Shown in pieces: positions 57,188-64,000 of a DNA stretch of 64,000 nucleotides. The stretch lies in assembly GCF_025840185.1 (NCBI RefSeq), contig NZ_JAMPJU010000003.1:124001-188000 (forward strand), read 5' to 3'. How positions within the stretch are numbered: the stretch's first letter is position 1; each line of letters begins with the position of its first letter. The notes below the pieces were generated by a model. The model searched no databases. It was not told the DNA's origin and saw only the letters and a program-made list of their open reading frames with translations. This DNA is from Brenneria izbisi. GTDB lineage: Bacteria; Pseudomonadota; Gammaproteobacteria; Enterobacterales; Enterobacteriaceae. Position numbers and translations under genes: made by a program.

Positions 57188-57225
57188 TGAAGTTATGGTA
57201 AGCCTGTTGTTGACCGTTGTCAACA
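57188..57225 (-). promoter_or_regulatory. Promoter and palindromic operator of the HicAB-like pair
   Basis: On the minus strand, TTGACA, a 17-base spacer and TACCAT form a good sigma-70 promoter. The -35 element lies inside a perfect palindrome, TGTTGAC-AACG-GTCAACA (57208-57225). Its position suggests autorepression by the HTH partner. The region from 57226 to 57393 shows no other feature. Confidence 0.68.
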
Positions 57226-57393
57226 CGTGATGTCTTAAGTAAGCAGGAAATATATCTGTTTACGGATCGAAATAGTGGCGGAGCGCAAGGGATTGCGTAT
57301 CGCCTCGCAACTATTGCTGTGAGGGAAAAGCGGAGGAAATACCTGTCGGAGAAGCGGTGTCTTAAATAGTTGACGTCAAACCTGGATATTCCA

Positions 57394-57428
57394 ATGTAAA
57401 AAGCCCCGATCATTGCCGATTCGGGGCG
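57394..57428 (-). terminator. Rho-independent terminator of the aerobactin operon
   Basis: On the minus strand the stem GCCCCGA ... TCGGGGC is followed by TTTTTAC, about 20 bases after the iutA stop. Confidence 0.87.
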
Positions 57429-57446
57429 ACGTATTGTGGTGCTTAC

Positions 57447-59645
57447 TTAAAAAACGGCGGAATAAGTCAGGCCAAAGGTGCGGCCGCGTCCTTTATATTC
57501 ATACAGCGATGCCGCGCCGAAGGCCGGGCTATACTGGAGAGGCGCCCGTTGTCCCCAGGTGGTGGTGTATTGTCTATCCAGCAGATTTTCCACGCTGAAG
57601 CTGATTTTGCCGACCGGTAATGCATAGCTGCCGATAAAGTCGAGGGTATTGTAACCGTTGATTTTTCGGCCTTCCGCATCCGAAACGTCGAAAGTTTGCT
57701 GGGTTTGCAGGCGCAAAGACCAGTCATCAGGCGCCCAATTGATATAAGCGACGGCTTTCGAGGCGCTGGCGTCGCGGACATCCAGTTTATCCCATTTACC
57801 GTTGGACTTAAGTTCGGATTTGACCAGATTAACGTTTACTCCGGTGCTCCAGTCGCTGTCGTTAAAGAAATAATCGGCGGCGCCTTCCACACCATAGATC
57901 CGTCGTTCGTTGGGCTTAACGAAAATGGTCAGGTCTGATGAGTTGATTTCGACCGATTTGTCGGAAATGGAGTAGTAAGCGGCGACCTGGGTATGCAGAT
58001 TATCACCGGTATAACGCCAGCCAAGTTCATAGGAATCGACCTTGATGCCTTCCATTTGGGACTGGTTAACGTTCACGCTGTTAAGCAACTGGTAGTGGTC
58101 ATTGACCAACTGGTAACTTCCCCGTCCGTAATATTTGCCCGGATCCGGTAATTCGACGCCTTGCGAGAAGTTAAACCACGCCTGCTGTTTTTCCGTCAGA
58201 TGGGCGAGGACGCCGGCGTTAAACAGCAAGTTGTTATAGTCGGTGCTGCCGCCGGGAATGGTATCCGCGGAGGCGGCGGTGCCGTTGGCGATGGCCTGCT
58301 GTTGATTATAACCGACAAAGTCCTTCACCTTATTTTTGGTCCATTGGTAGCGCACACCGCCGCTAAGCGTAAACATGGGGGTGATGTCATAGCTGGTTTG
58401 CATGAATGGCGCCAGATTGGTGATGCTATAACCGGGGTAGCGGTCAACGCTGAAGATACGCTGGTTGTTCAGCCCCCCCGACTGGCTGGCGCGGGCCAAG
58501 TCGAAGAACATCTGGTTGGCGTCGAAGGTTTCATGTTCGGCATCAACGCCGTAGGTCAGCGTCAGCGCGTCAAGCGGTGTGCTATTAAAGGTCAGCTTGG
58601 CGCCATACTGACTGGTGTTTTGCTCCGAGGACGACAAACTTCTTACTGTACCGCCGCTCAGTGTCGGGAAAGGGTAGAAGGTCAGTGCTTCATCACGGTA
58701 GTAAATCTGCGCCACTAAATCTTGTCCCCAGAAATCGGTGTTACCGTACTGGAGACTGATCAGATGACGTTCGGTGCCGGGAATTCGGTCCGAGTGGAGA
58801 CCGCCGCTATTGCTTGCTTGTCCGTCGCCGGTCACAGCGGAGAAGTTTTCGCCAAGATAGAGCCCGTGCTTGCCGTCGCCTTGACTTTTATAATACTGAG
58901 TCACCAGTTGCAGTTGCTGATGTTCATCGATTTGCAGCGTACCGGTTCCCATCACGTCGAGGCGGTCTGAGTATTGCAAGCCGGTCTGGGTATTATCCAG
59001 CAACACGTCGTTGCCGTTGCCGTCATACCAGGCGCCAAATTTTTGATAGGCGACGGAAAGCCGACCCGCGAGGTTCTCGTTGCCCCCGCTAACCGCCGCC
59101 GCGACGCGATCATCATGATCGCGCTGGCTGCCGAAGCCGGTTTTACTGCCCAGTTCCAACTCGACTTGCCGATCCGCTTGTCCTTTTTTAGTCACCAGAT
59201 TAATCAATCCACCGGTACTGCCGCCGCCGTAGAGTGAGGTGGCGCCGGAAATCACTTCAATATGCGCGATATTGAACGGATCGATGGAATCAAGCTGGCG
59301 GCTGTCCGAGCGTGAGGAGTTGAGGCGGACGCCATCAACCATCACAACAATGCTGCGTCCGCGCATGTTCATGCCGTAGTTTGTCCTGCTCTGGCTGCTG
59401 ACGTCCAGACCCGGAATCAATTGCGCCAGCACATCTTTCAGTTCTTTACCGCCTTGTACTTGCTGCTCGATTTGACTGCCGTCTATGACCCAGGTGGTTT
59501 GCGCCATCTGCTCGACAGTACGCAGAGTACGGCTGGCGCTGACCACCATCTGATCATCGGCTGACTGCGCCTGAACAGTCCCCGGAACGTAGGCGGCGAA
59601 CAACGATGGAGAGATGACCCAGAGTATTTTTTTTGTCTTTAACAT
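57447..59645 (-). CDS. iutA: Ferric-aerobactin TonB-dependent receptor
   Basis: A 732-residue outer-membrane receptor for ferric aerobactin (and cloacin DF13 in E. coli), nearly the E. coli length. A signal peptide ends near TVQAQSADD. The TonB box (DDQMVVSAS) is followed by the plug with QGGKELKDVLAQLIPGLDVS and GATSLYGGGSTGGLINLV (each a family landmark), then a 22-strand-type barrel ending in Phe (YSAVF). I chose the ATG at 59645, which has CAGGG seven bases upstream, over 59660. It closes the iuc operon, 30 bases after iucD. Confidence 0.97.
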   Translation of the reverse strand: MLKTKKILWVISPSLFAAYVPGTVQAQSADDQMVVSASRTLRTVEQMAQTTWVIDGSQIEQQVQGGKELKDVLAQLIPGLDVSSQSRTNYGMNMRGRSIVVMVDGVRLNSSRSDSRQLDSIDPFNIAHIEVISGATSLYGGGSTGGLINLVTKKGQADRQVELELGSKTGFGSQRDHDDRVAAAVSGGNENLAGRLSVAYQKFGAWYDGNGNDVLLDNTQTGLQYSDRLDVMGTGTLQIDEHQQLQLVTQYYKSQGDGKHGLYLGENFSAVTGDGQASNSGGLHSDRIPGTERHLISLQYGNTDFWGQDLVAQIYYRDEALTFYPFPTLSGGTVRSLSSSEQNTSQYGAKLTFNSTPLDALTLTYGVDAEHETFDANQMFFDLARASQSGGLNNQRIFSVDRYPGYSITNLAPFMQTSYDITPMFTLSGGVRYQWTKNKVKDFVGYNQQQAIANGTAASADTIPGGSTDYNNLLFNAGVLAHLTEKQQAWFNFSQGVELPDPGKYYGRGSYQLVNDHYQLLNSVNVNQSQMEGIKVDSYELGWRYTGDNLHTQVAAYYSISDKSVEINSSDLTIFVKPNERRIYGVEGAADYFFNDSDWSTGVNVNLVKSELKSNGKWDKLDVRDASASKAVAYINWAPDDWSLRLQTQQTFDVSDAEGRKINGYNTLDFIGSYALPVGKISFSVENLLDRQYTTTWGQRAPLQYSPAFGAASLYEYKGRGRTFGLTYSAVF

Positions 59646-59675
59646 TTTTTTGCCCTGCATAAAAAAGCGTGATGA

Positions 59676-61022
59676 TTACGCCAGGTTGTGGTTATCAGAA
59701 CTATTGTGGTTATTAGCAGTGTTGTTGTTACGCGTCATGGTATGGTTTATCCCGCTGCGCCACTCGATAAACGATGGCGATGTGCTGAGATCGAAATGCT
59801 CTCTTCCTATCGCCCGATTGAGAATATTGGCGGAGCGCCAGGCCATCAGGCTCAACTGCGGTTCGGAGATGCCATGTTGCTGCATACTGGAGTTGACCGC
59901 GAACAGATGGTTGTCGGCGGGGCCTTGCCAGTCCAGCGTGAAGTCTGGGTTGATCCGATAGTTGCCATCATTGGTCATCGACAGACGCCGATGCAGCGGC
60001 GAGAGCACGGCGGGCGACGCGGTGCGATAACCCGTGGCAAATATCACCACATCGCTTTGCAGCAGGTCATGTCCGTTATCCAGCTTGTGGTGAAGCTTAA
60101 GCTGGTAGCGCGAACCGGTTTTATCCAACGCAATCAGCGAACGGCTGGGCAGCAGCGAGGCGTTGCGCGGTTGCCGCAGCACGTCAAAGCGATGGTACAG
60201 TTCACGATAGATCGCCAGTAGAGACTCAGCGGTAATGCCATCCGACGTCATTTTCTGTTCCGCCAGCATGTTTTGCTTGGTGTTTTCCTCCAGACCAAGG
60301 AAGCTGGTGACATAGTCCGGCGTAAAATATTCATTGGCGAACGGCGCTTCATCCAGCGCATTGAAATTGTTGCGTCGTGATACCCAGTTGATGTGCGTCG
60401 GTTCTCCCCATTCGCCGCGCAAGATATTCAGGAAAAGATCGGCGCCGCTTTGTCCGCCGCCGACGATGGTCACGGTTTTGCCCGTCAGCGTCGGTTTGCG
60501 CAGATTCATTTCGCTGGCGTGGAAGCAATCGTCACTGATGTCGTTTACGCATTCCGGCAGATAGGGTTGTTTACCGATCCCCACACAGACATGACGAGCC
60601 TGCCAGACGCCATCCTGCGTTTCGATGATAAAGCGACGTCGCTTTTCGTCGAAATCGACGGCATAAACCGGTGCGTCGAAGGAGAGGTTATCCATGTTAT
60701 CGGCAGCCCAGCCCAGATAGTCGGAGAACTCGTCCCGTGAGACGGTGCGCATCTCGGTTGTCAGAAAACGATAGAATTTCTTCTTCTGCACCAGATAGTT
60801 GATAAAACTGAATGGGTTGCACGGATCCACCGCGCTGACCAAATCCTTTAGAAATGAGGTCTGCATATGGCAGTCGGGCACCAGCATGCCGGGGTGCCAG
60901 GCAAAGTGAGATTTACGCTCAAAAAAGCGGGTTTGGAAATCGGTCAACGAGTATGCCAGCGCGGAAATACTCAGGTTGAATGGACCGATGCCGATACCGA
61001 TGAAATCTAGTTGTTCTTTCAT
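59676..61022 (-). CDS. iucD: L-lysine N6-monooxygenase IucD
   Basis: A 448-residue FAD/NADPH enzyme that hydroxylates the lysine side chain, the first step of aerobactin synthesis (E. coli 445). The FAD loop is FIGIGIGPFNLS (about 6-17), the NADPH loop is VGGGQSGADLF (about 186-196) and the substrate motif ATGYRTASP is near 346. HPGMLVPDCHMQTSFLKDLV is diagnostic. I use the ATG at 61022, which overlaps the iucC stop by four bases (ATGA). The C-terminus is unusually Asn- and His-rich (NNNTANNHNSSDNHN). Confidence 0.97.
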   Translation of the reverse strand: MKEQLDFIGIGIGPFNLSISALAYSLTDFQTRFFERKSHFAWHPGMLVPDCHMQTSFLKDLVSAVDPCNPFSFINYLVQKKKFYRFLTTEMRTVSRDEFSDYLGWAADNMDNLSFDAPVYAVDFDEKRRRFIIETQDGVWQARHVCVGIGKQPYLPECVNDISDDCFHASEMNLRKPTLTGKTVTIVGGGQSGADLFLNILRGEWGEPTHINWVSRRNNFNALDEAPFANEYFTPDYVTSFLGLEENTKQNMLAEQKMTSDGITAESLLAIYRELYHRFDVLRQPRNASLLPSRSLIALDKTGSRYQLKLHHKLDNGHDLLQSDVVIFATGYRTASPAVLSPLHRRLSMTNDGNYRINPDFTLDWQGPADNHLFAVNSSMQQHGISEPQLSLMAWRSANILNRAIGREHFDLSTSPSFIEWRSGINHTMTRNNNTANNHNSSDNHNLA

Positions 61023-62767
61023 TGTGCAGGCTCCTGTGCCACTAACCACAGCGGGTTTGGCAAATCCTGAAGATAGTTGGGTAACATGCGGTTGCCGCCG
61101 TCATGCTCTGAGAAGGTCAGTTTTACAGGGTTGAGCACTACCCGGATGATCGTCGGCTTAAAGAGGTCAAACAGCGCAAAACGTTCCGCCAGATGAGGAT
61201 GGTCGTCCATGTAGACTTGTAGTTCACCGGCCAGCAACTGGTAAAAGCGGGTTTCACTGATCCCCAATCGCTCGGTGAGCGGGGAGATAAAGCGCAGCAC
61301 CGTGACGAAGTGGCCGGTCTGCAAATCGTGGATGAGATAGTCGGCGCTCAAACGCACCGTCACGGCGCTGACGGCGTCGGGCAAGGAGCGACGCTCAGGG
61401 AAATCCTCTTGCGTCAGTCGCATGTCGCCCTGAAAGTCCTTCAGCAGCACTCGCTGCGGACAACCCTTTTTCATGGCCAACGTAATGTTCTGACCGTGGG
61501 CGATCAGTGATACCCCGTAGCGGCACAACAGGTGATAAAGCGGCACCACGGTGACTCGGAACAACTGTCGCAGCCATGTTTCGGCGTCGAGTCCTGATTG
61601 GGCGATGTAAGCGCCGATCAACGGCTGCCCTTGTTCGTCGCATTCCATCAGCGTCGCCATCAGGATCGCCTGTTCGTCAGGATGCAGATAGCAGGATGGA
61701 TTCTCTCGCCAGATAACGCCCAACATTTCCTGATAGCGATAGGGCGCTTGTTTAAGCGTCTGGTAGCCGGAATGCGCCAGATATCCTGCCGCCGGTTCGC
61801 CGAGAACCACAGCGCCGCTGGCGTTAAGCGTCGGATCGTTGGCGACGATATGCTGTAGCCAGCGCGAGGCGAGCGGACCCGCGGCAATGTACTTACCGGG
61901 GATCCCGCGATAACACGAGGTGTTGTAGATGGTTAACGGTAGTTTGATGTCCAGCTTGCTGCGTCGACTGGCGTTGGTCAGCGTGCGCAACGATTGTTGC
62001 GCCAGATAGTGATCGCCGAATTCCCCCAGCGATACGATCTCTCTTTCCGCCAGTTGCGGCAGGAAGTGCAGCGCAATTTTCTGCTGCCACTGCCAGGGAT
62101 GCACCGGCATAGGCAACCACGCTTCCGTCAAATCCAGCGCTTGCCAGTGCTGTTGAAAGCGCTGACGTTCGGTTTCATTCATGGCGCTTTGCAGTAAAGT
62201 GTCCATCGATACTTCGTCATCGAGGCACCACACCGCGAACTCACGCCGAACCGCCAGCCAGTGCAGACGAAACGTTTGCCGATATTCCGGGGCGTAACGG
62301 TGCAGGTCATCCAGTCCCCAACCGCGCCGCCCTTTATTGAAAACAAATTTAGGGTGGCCGGATAGCAGGCACTGTAGCGTATCGTCATCCAGCGTGATCA
62401 GATCCTGCGCGCTCATGCCGTGACGTTGACGCCGTAGTTGCAGGTCGCCGCGCAGGGTGGCGTAGAGATCTTCAAGGTGTTCCGCAACCTGAGCGTCATT
62501 CATTCCGAGCCGCGGGGCGAGTTGTCTGAGCAGCGCATCCGCGGTGATGGGCGATTGTTCGCAACGCACGCTGTCAGCATCGATCCACAGCCAGCCCCAG
62601 ATGCCGCGGTGGGCGGCAAAGCGCCACTCGCTTTCCGGCAGCGAAATACGCCATTGGCCGTCGCTTTCTGGTTCAGCCTGCAACGTTCGCTCGTATTCCA
62701 GTTCCGCTAGCATTTTGGCGACCAGCAACCGGTTAACTCGCCGCCAGTCCTCATGGTAATCGTTCAT
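61019..62767 (-). CDS. iucC: Aerobactin synthase IucC
   Basis: A 582-residue NRPS-independent siderophore (NIS) synthetase that adds the second acyl-hydroxylysine to citrate. Family landmarks: HPKFVFNKGRRGWG (about 138-151), SRRSKLDIKLPLTIYNTSC (about 263-281), HGQNITLAMKKGCPQRVLLKDFQGD (split) and a C-terminal HPHLAERFALFDLFKPT segment. Its start overlaps iucB by one base and its stop overlaps iucD by four, so the whole operon is coupled. Confidence 0.96.
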   Translation of the reverse strand: MNDYHEDWRRVNRLLVAKMLAELEYERTLQAEPESDGQWRISLPESEWRFAAHRGIWGWLWIDADSVRCEQSPITADALLRQLAPRLGMNDAQVAEHLEDLYATLRGDLQLRRQRHGMSAQDLITLDDDTLQCLLSGHPKFVFNKGRRGWGLDDLHRYAPEYRQTFRLHWLAVRREFAVWCLDDEVSMDTLLQSAMNETERQRFQQHWQALDLTEAWLPMPVHPWQWQQKIALHFLPQLAEREIVSLGEFGDHYLAQQSLRTLTNASRRSKLDIKLPLTIYNTSCYRGIPGKYIAAGPLASRWLQHIVANDPTLNASGAVVLGEPAAGYLAHSGYQTLKQAPYRYQEMLGVIWRENPSCYLHPDEQAILMATLMECDEQGQPLIGAYIAQSGLDAETWLRQLFRVTVVPLYHLLCRYGVSLIAHGQNITLAMKKGCPQRVLLKDFQGDMRLTQEDFPERRSLPDAVSAVTVRLSADYLIHDLQTGHFVTVLRFISPLTERLGISETRFYQLLAGELQVYMDDHPHLAERFALFDLFKPTIIRVVLNPVKLTFSEHDGGNRMLPNYLQDLPNPLWLVAQEPAQ

Positions 62768-63717
62768 TACAGACCCACCTCCGTGAAGAAGGCGTTGCGC
62801 TGATTCATGATCAGACGTGAACGCTTGTGCGGGAAGTCGAACTCCTTGACGGCGCAGTAGCCCGCAGCGGGCAGGTGGCGGAACAAGCGCTGATTATCCG
62901 CACGCGGTTCAGCTACAATCCGCCCGGTTTGCGGAGCATCAAGATAGAGATAGTGCGTCAGTCCGCGCAGCCAACTGCGCACGAAAGTCGCGCCGCGCCA
63001 GTTCTGCTCGCCAACCAGCATATGCAGACCGCGATCAAACGGTTGCCAGCGATAGTGACGGCCAATACGGTCTTCAGCCGCCCAATAAACCTCAAAATAG
63101 CCGAAGGGCTGATCGTCATAACAACCGATGAGCGGGTACAGATGGGCGTCTTCAAGTTTGCTGATCAGGTAATCATATTGCAGGGTTTCCGGCCCGCGTT
63201 GTTCCCAGAAGAACGCGATGCGATCGTCGTTCATCCAGCGGGTGAACTGCGGCGTGTCGCGATCGGCGTCAGGCAGGCGGAAGCTCAGCGTCTGTCTGAT
63301 GCGCGGATCATAACGGCGATAAACTTCCCCTTGCGGACGCGTTGGCCGCGGGGGATAACAGAGCGCGCGCGCATCGTCATACTGTAGGGGCGATGTTGGC
63401 TGGCGGCGCATCGTACGCAACCACAGCGGCAGTTGCCAGAATGCTTCCCGCGCCAGAAAATCGCTTTGAACCTGTTCAAACAGCGCCAGCGCATCCGGGA
63501 TATCGCGCCATTCCCGCCAGGGGAGCGTCACACCGGAGAGCGTCGGCACCGCAATAAATAACTGATCGATCGCCTCCGCCAGCCAACCGGATGGCATTAC
63601 GCCGGGGCAATGCAATTGCGCGCTGTTATCCACTCCCCAGCTCAGCGCCAGGGGTTGCGCCTGTATCGCGCAGTACATGCCATTGATTGCATGAACGATA
63701 TTGGCTTGTGGCATCAT
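62767..63717 (-). CDS. iucB: N6-hydroxylysine O-acetyltransferase IucB
   Basis: A 316-residue GNAT-fold acetyltransferase (E. coli 315) that acetylates hydroxylysine. The catalytic-type region FTRWMNDDRIAFFWEQRG and the acetyl-CoA segment IGRHYRWQPFDRGLHMLVGE are clear, and the end PHKRSRLIMNQRNAFF is typical of siderophore acetyltransferases. I chose the ATG at 63717, which overlaps the iucA stop (ATGA). A longer in-frame version would run deep into iucA. A second ATG follows at once. Confidence 0.95.
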   Translation of the reverse strand: MMPQANIVHAINGMYCAIQAQPLALSWGVDNSAQLHCPGVMPSGWLAEAIDQLFIAVPTLSGVTLPWREWRDIPDALALFEQVQSDFLAREAFWQLPLWLRTMRRQPTSPLQYDDARALCYPPRPTRPQGEVYRRYDPRIRQTLSFRLPDADRDTPQFTRWMNDDRIAFFWEQRGPETLQYDYLISKLEDAHLYPLIGCYDDQPFGYFEVYWAAEDRIGRHYRWQPFDRGLHMLVGEQNWRGATFVRSWLRGLTHYLYLDAPQTGRIVAEPRADNQRLFRHLPAAGYCAVKEFDFPHKRSRLIMNQRNAFFTEVGL

Positions 63718-64000
63718 GCCATCTCCTGATTTAACAACGGGTTGGGAAAATCGAAATAGATCACAGCGGGATCGACGATAGTGTTTTCGTTGTGATCGTG
63801 CAGATAGCAGAAAAAGTTGCCCTTGCAATTCCATACCGGGCTGTCCAGCACATAGTCCAGACAACCGGTGTTCATGGCCGTGGCGCGCAATTCGGTAAGA
63901 GACGAGCGCACCTGCGCCATCAGTTGTGGTTCGCTGCCGAAATCTGCGGCGGCTAAAGCGGCGGTGACCGCCAGCGTTGAGTTCACCAGCAGGTAGTAAG
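63714..64000 (-). CDS. iucA: N2-citryl-N6-acetyl-N6-hydroxylysine synthase IucA (C-terminal part)
   Basis: Only the last 94 codons are in the window; the frame stays open to the right edge. It ends with CKGNFFCYLHDHNENTIVDP and VIYFDFPNPL, typical of IucA-type NIS synthetases that join the first acetyl-hydroxylysine to citrate. The stop overlaps the iucB start by four bases. The operon promoter and its expected Fur box lie outside the window. Confidence 0.93.
   Translation of the reverse strand, partial: YYLLVNSTLAVTAALAAADFGSEPQLMAQVRSSLTELRATAMNTGCLDYVLDSPVWNCKGNFFCYLHDHNENTIVDPAVIYFDFPNPLLNQEMA

Overview
The window reads as chromosomal DNA of an enterobacterium. Core proteins match the Escherichia coli families almost residue for residue in recognisable motifs and length, and the E. 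coli order dnaKJ, nhaA, rpsT, ribF-ileS-lspA-fkpB-ispH, dapB, carAB, folA, apaH-apaG-rsmA-pdxA-surA-lptD, djlA, rluA, rapA, polB, yabI, thiQPB, sgrR-sgrS is preserved as a scaffold. The particular mix (no nhaR, ilvBN beside thiQ, an exported alginate-lyase-like protein, aerobactin, a possible type III effector) suggests a plant-associated Pectobacteriaceae member (Dickeya/Pectobacterium/Brenneria/Lonsdalea type). The genus cannot be fixed from this window alone.

Layout. 1-2.1 kb: an MHS-type transporter and satP, converging on a perfect hairpin. 2.4-7.4 kb: dnaK-dnaJ behind a sigma-32-type promoter, nhaA, and rpsT with its conserved TTG start. 7.7-14.5 kb: ribF-ileS-lspA-fkpB-ispH, mostly translationally coupled, then dapB. 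14.5-19.4 kb: carAB with a PurR box, promoter P1, ARG boxes and a TTG start for carA. 19.6-23.2 kb: a stress-type short-chain dehydrogenase, a LysE-family exporter, yjjP-yjjB and folA. 23.3-30.1 kb (minus): the lptD-surA-pdxA-rsmA-apaG-apaH run. 30.3-37.4 kb: djlA, rluA, rapA, polB. 37.5-44.3 kb: a membrane diguanylate cyclase, then a five-gene branched-chain/amide-type ABC transporter preceded by an excellent sigma-54 promoter. 44.4-47.5 kb: yabI and a Tat-exported alginate-lyase-like/LamG protein. 47.6-49.9 kb (minus): ilvBN with its attenuation leader ivbL. 50-53.4 kb (minus): thiBPQ under a TPP riboswitch. 53.5-55.5 kb: sgrR and, divergently, the dual-function sRNA SgrS/SgrT.

From 55.5 kb to the end the content looks accessory. 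It holds a 243-residue unrecognised protein with an MGxCxSK acylation-type N-terminus and a degenerate hrp-box-like upstream element, then a compact two-gene module that looks like a diverged HicAB toxin-antitoxin pair with its own palindromic operator. The aerobactin operon iucABCD-iutA follows on the minus strand, running off the right edge inside iucA.

The most interesting regions are the effector candidate (55552-56283), the HicAB-like pair (56352-57225), the sigma-54 control of the HAAT transporter (39617), and the exported polysaccharide-lyase-like protein (45331-47535). No tRNA, rRNA, CRISPR array, insertion sequence or phage gene was seen.
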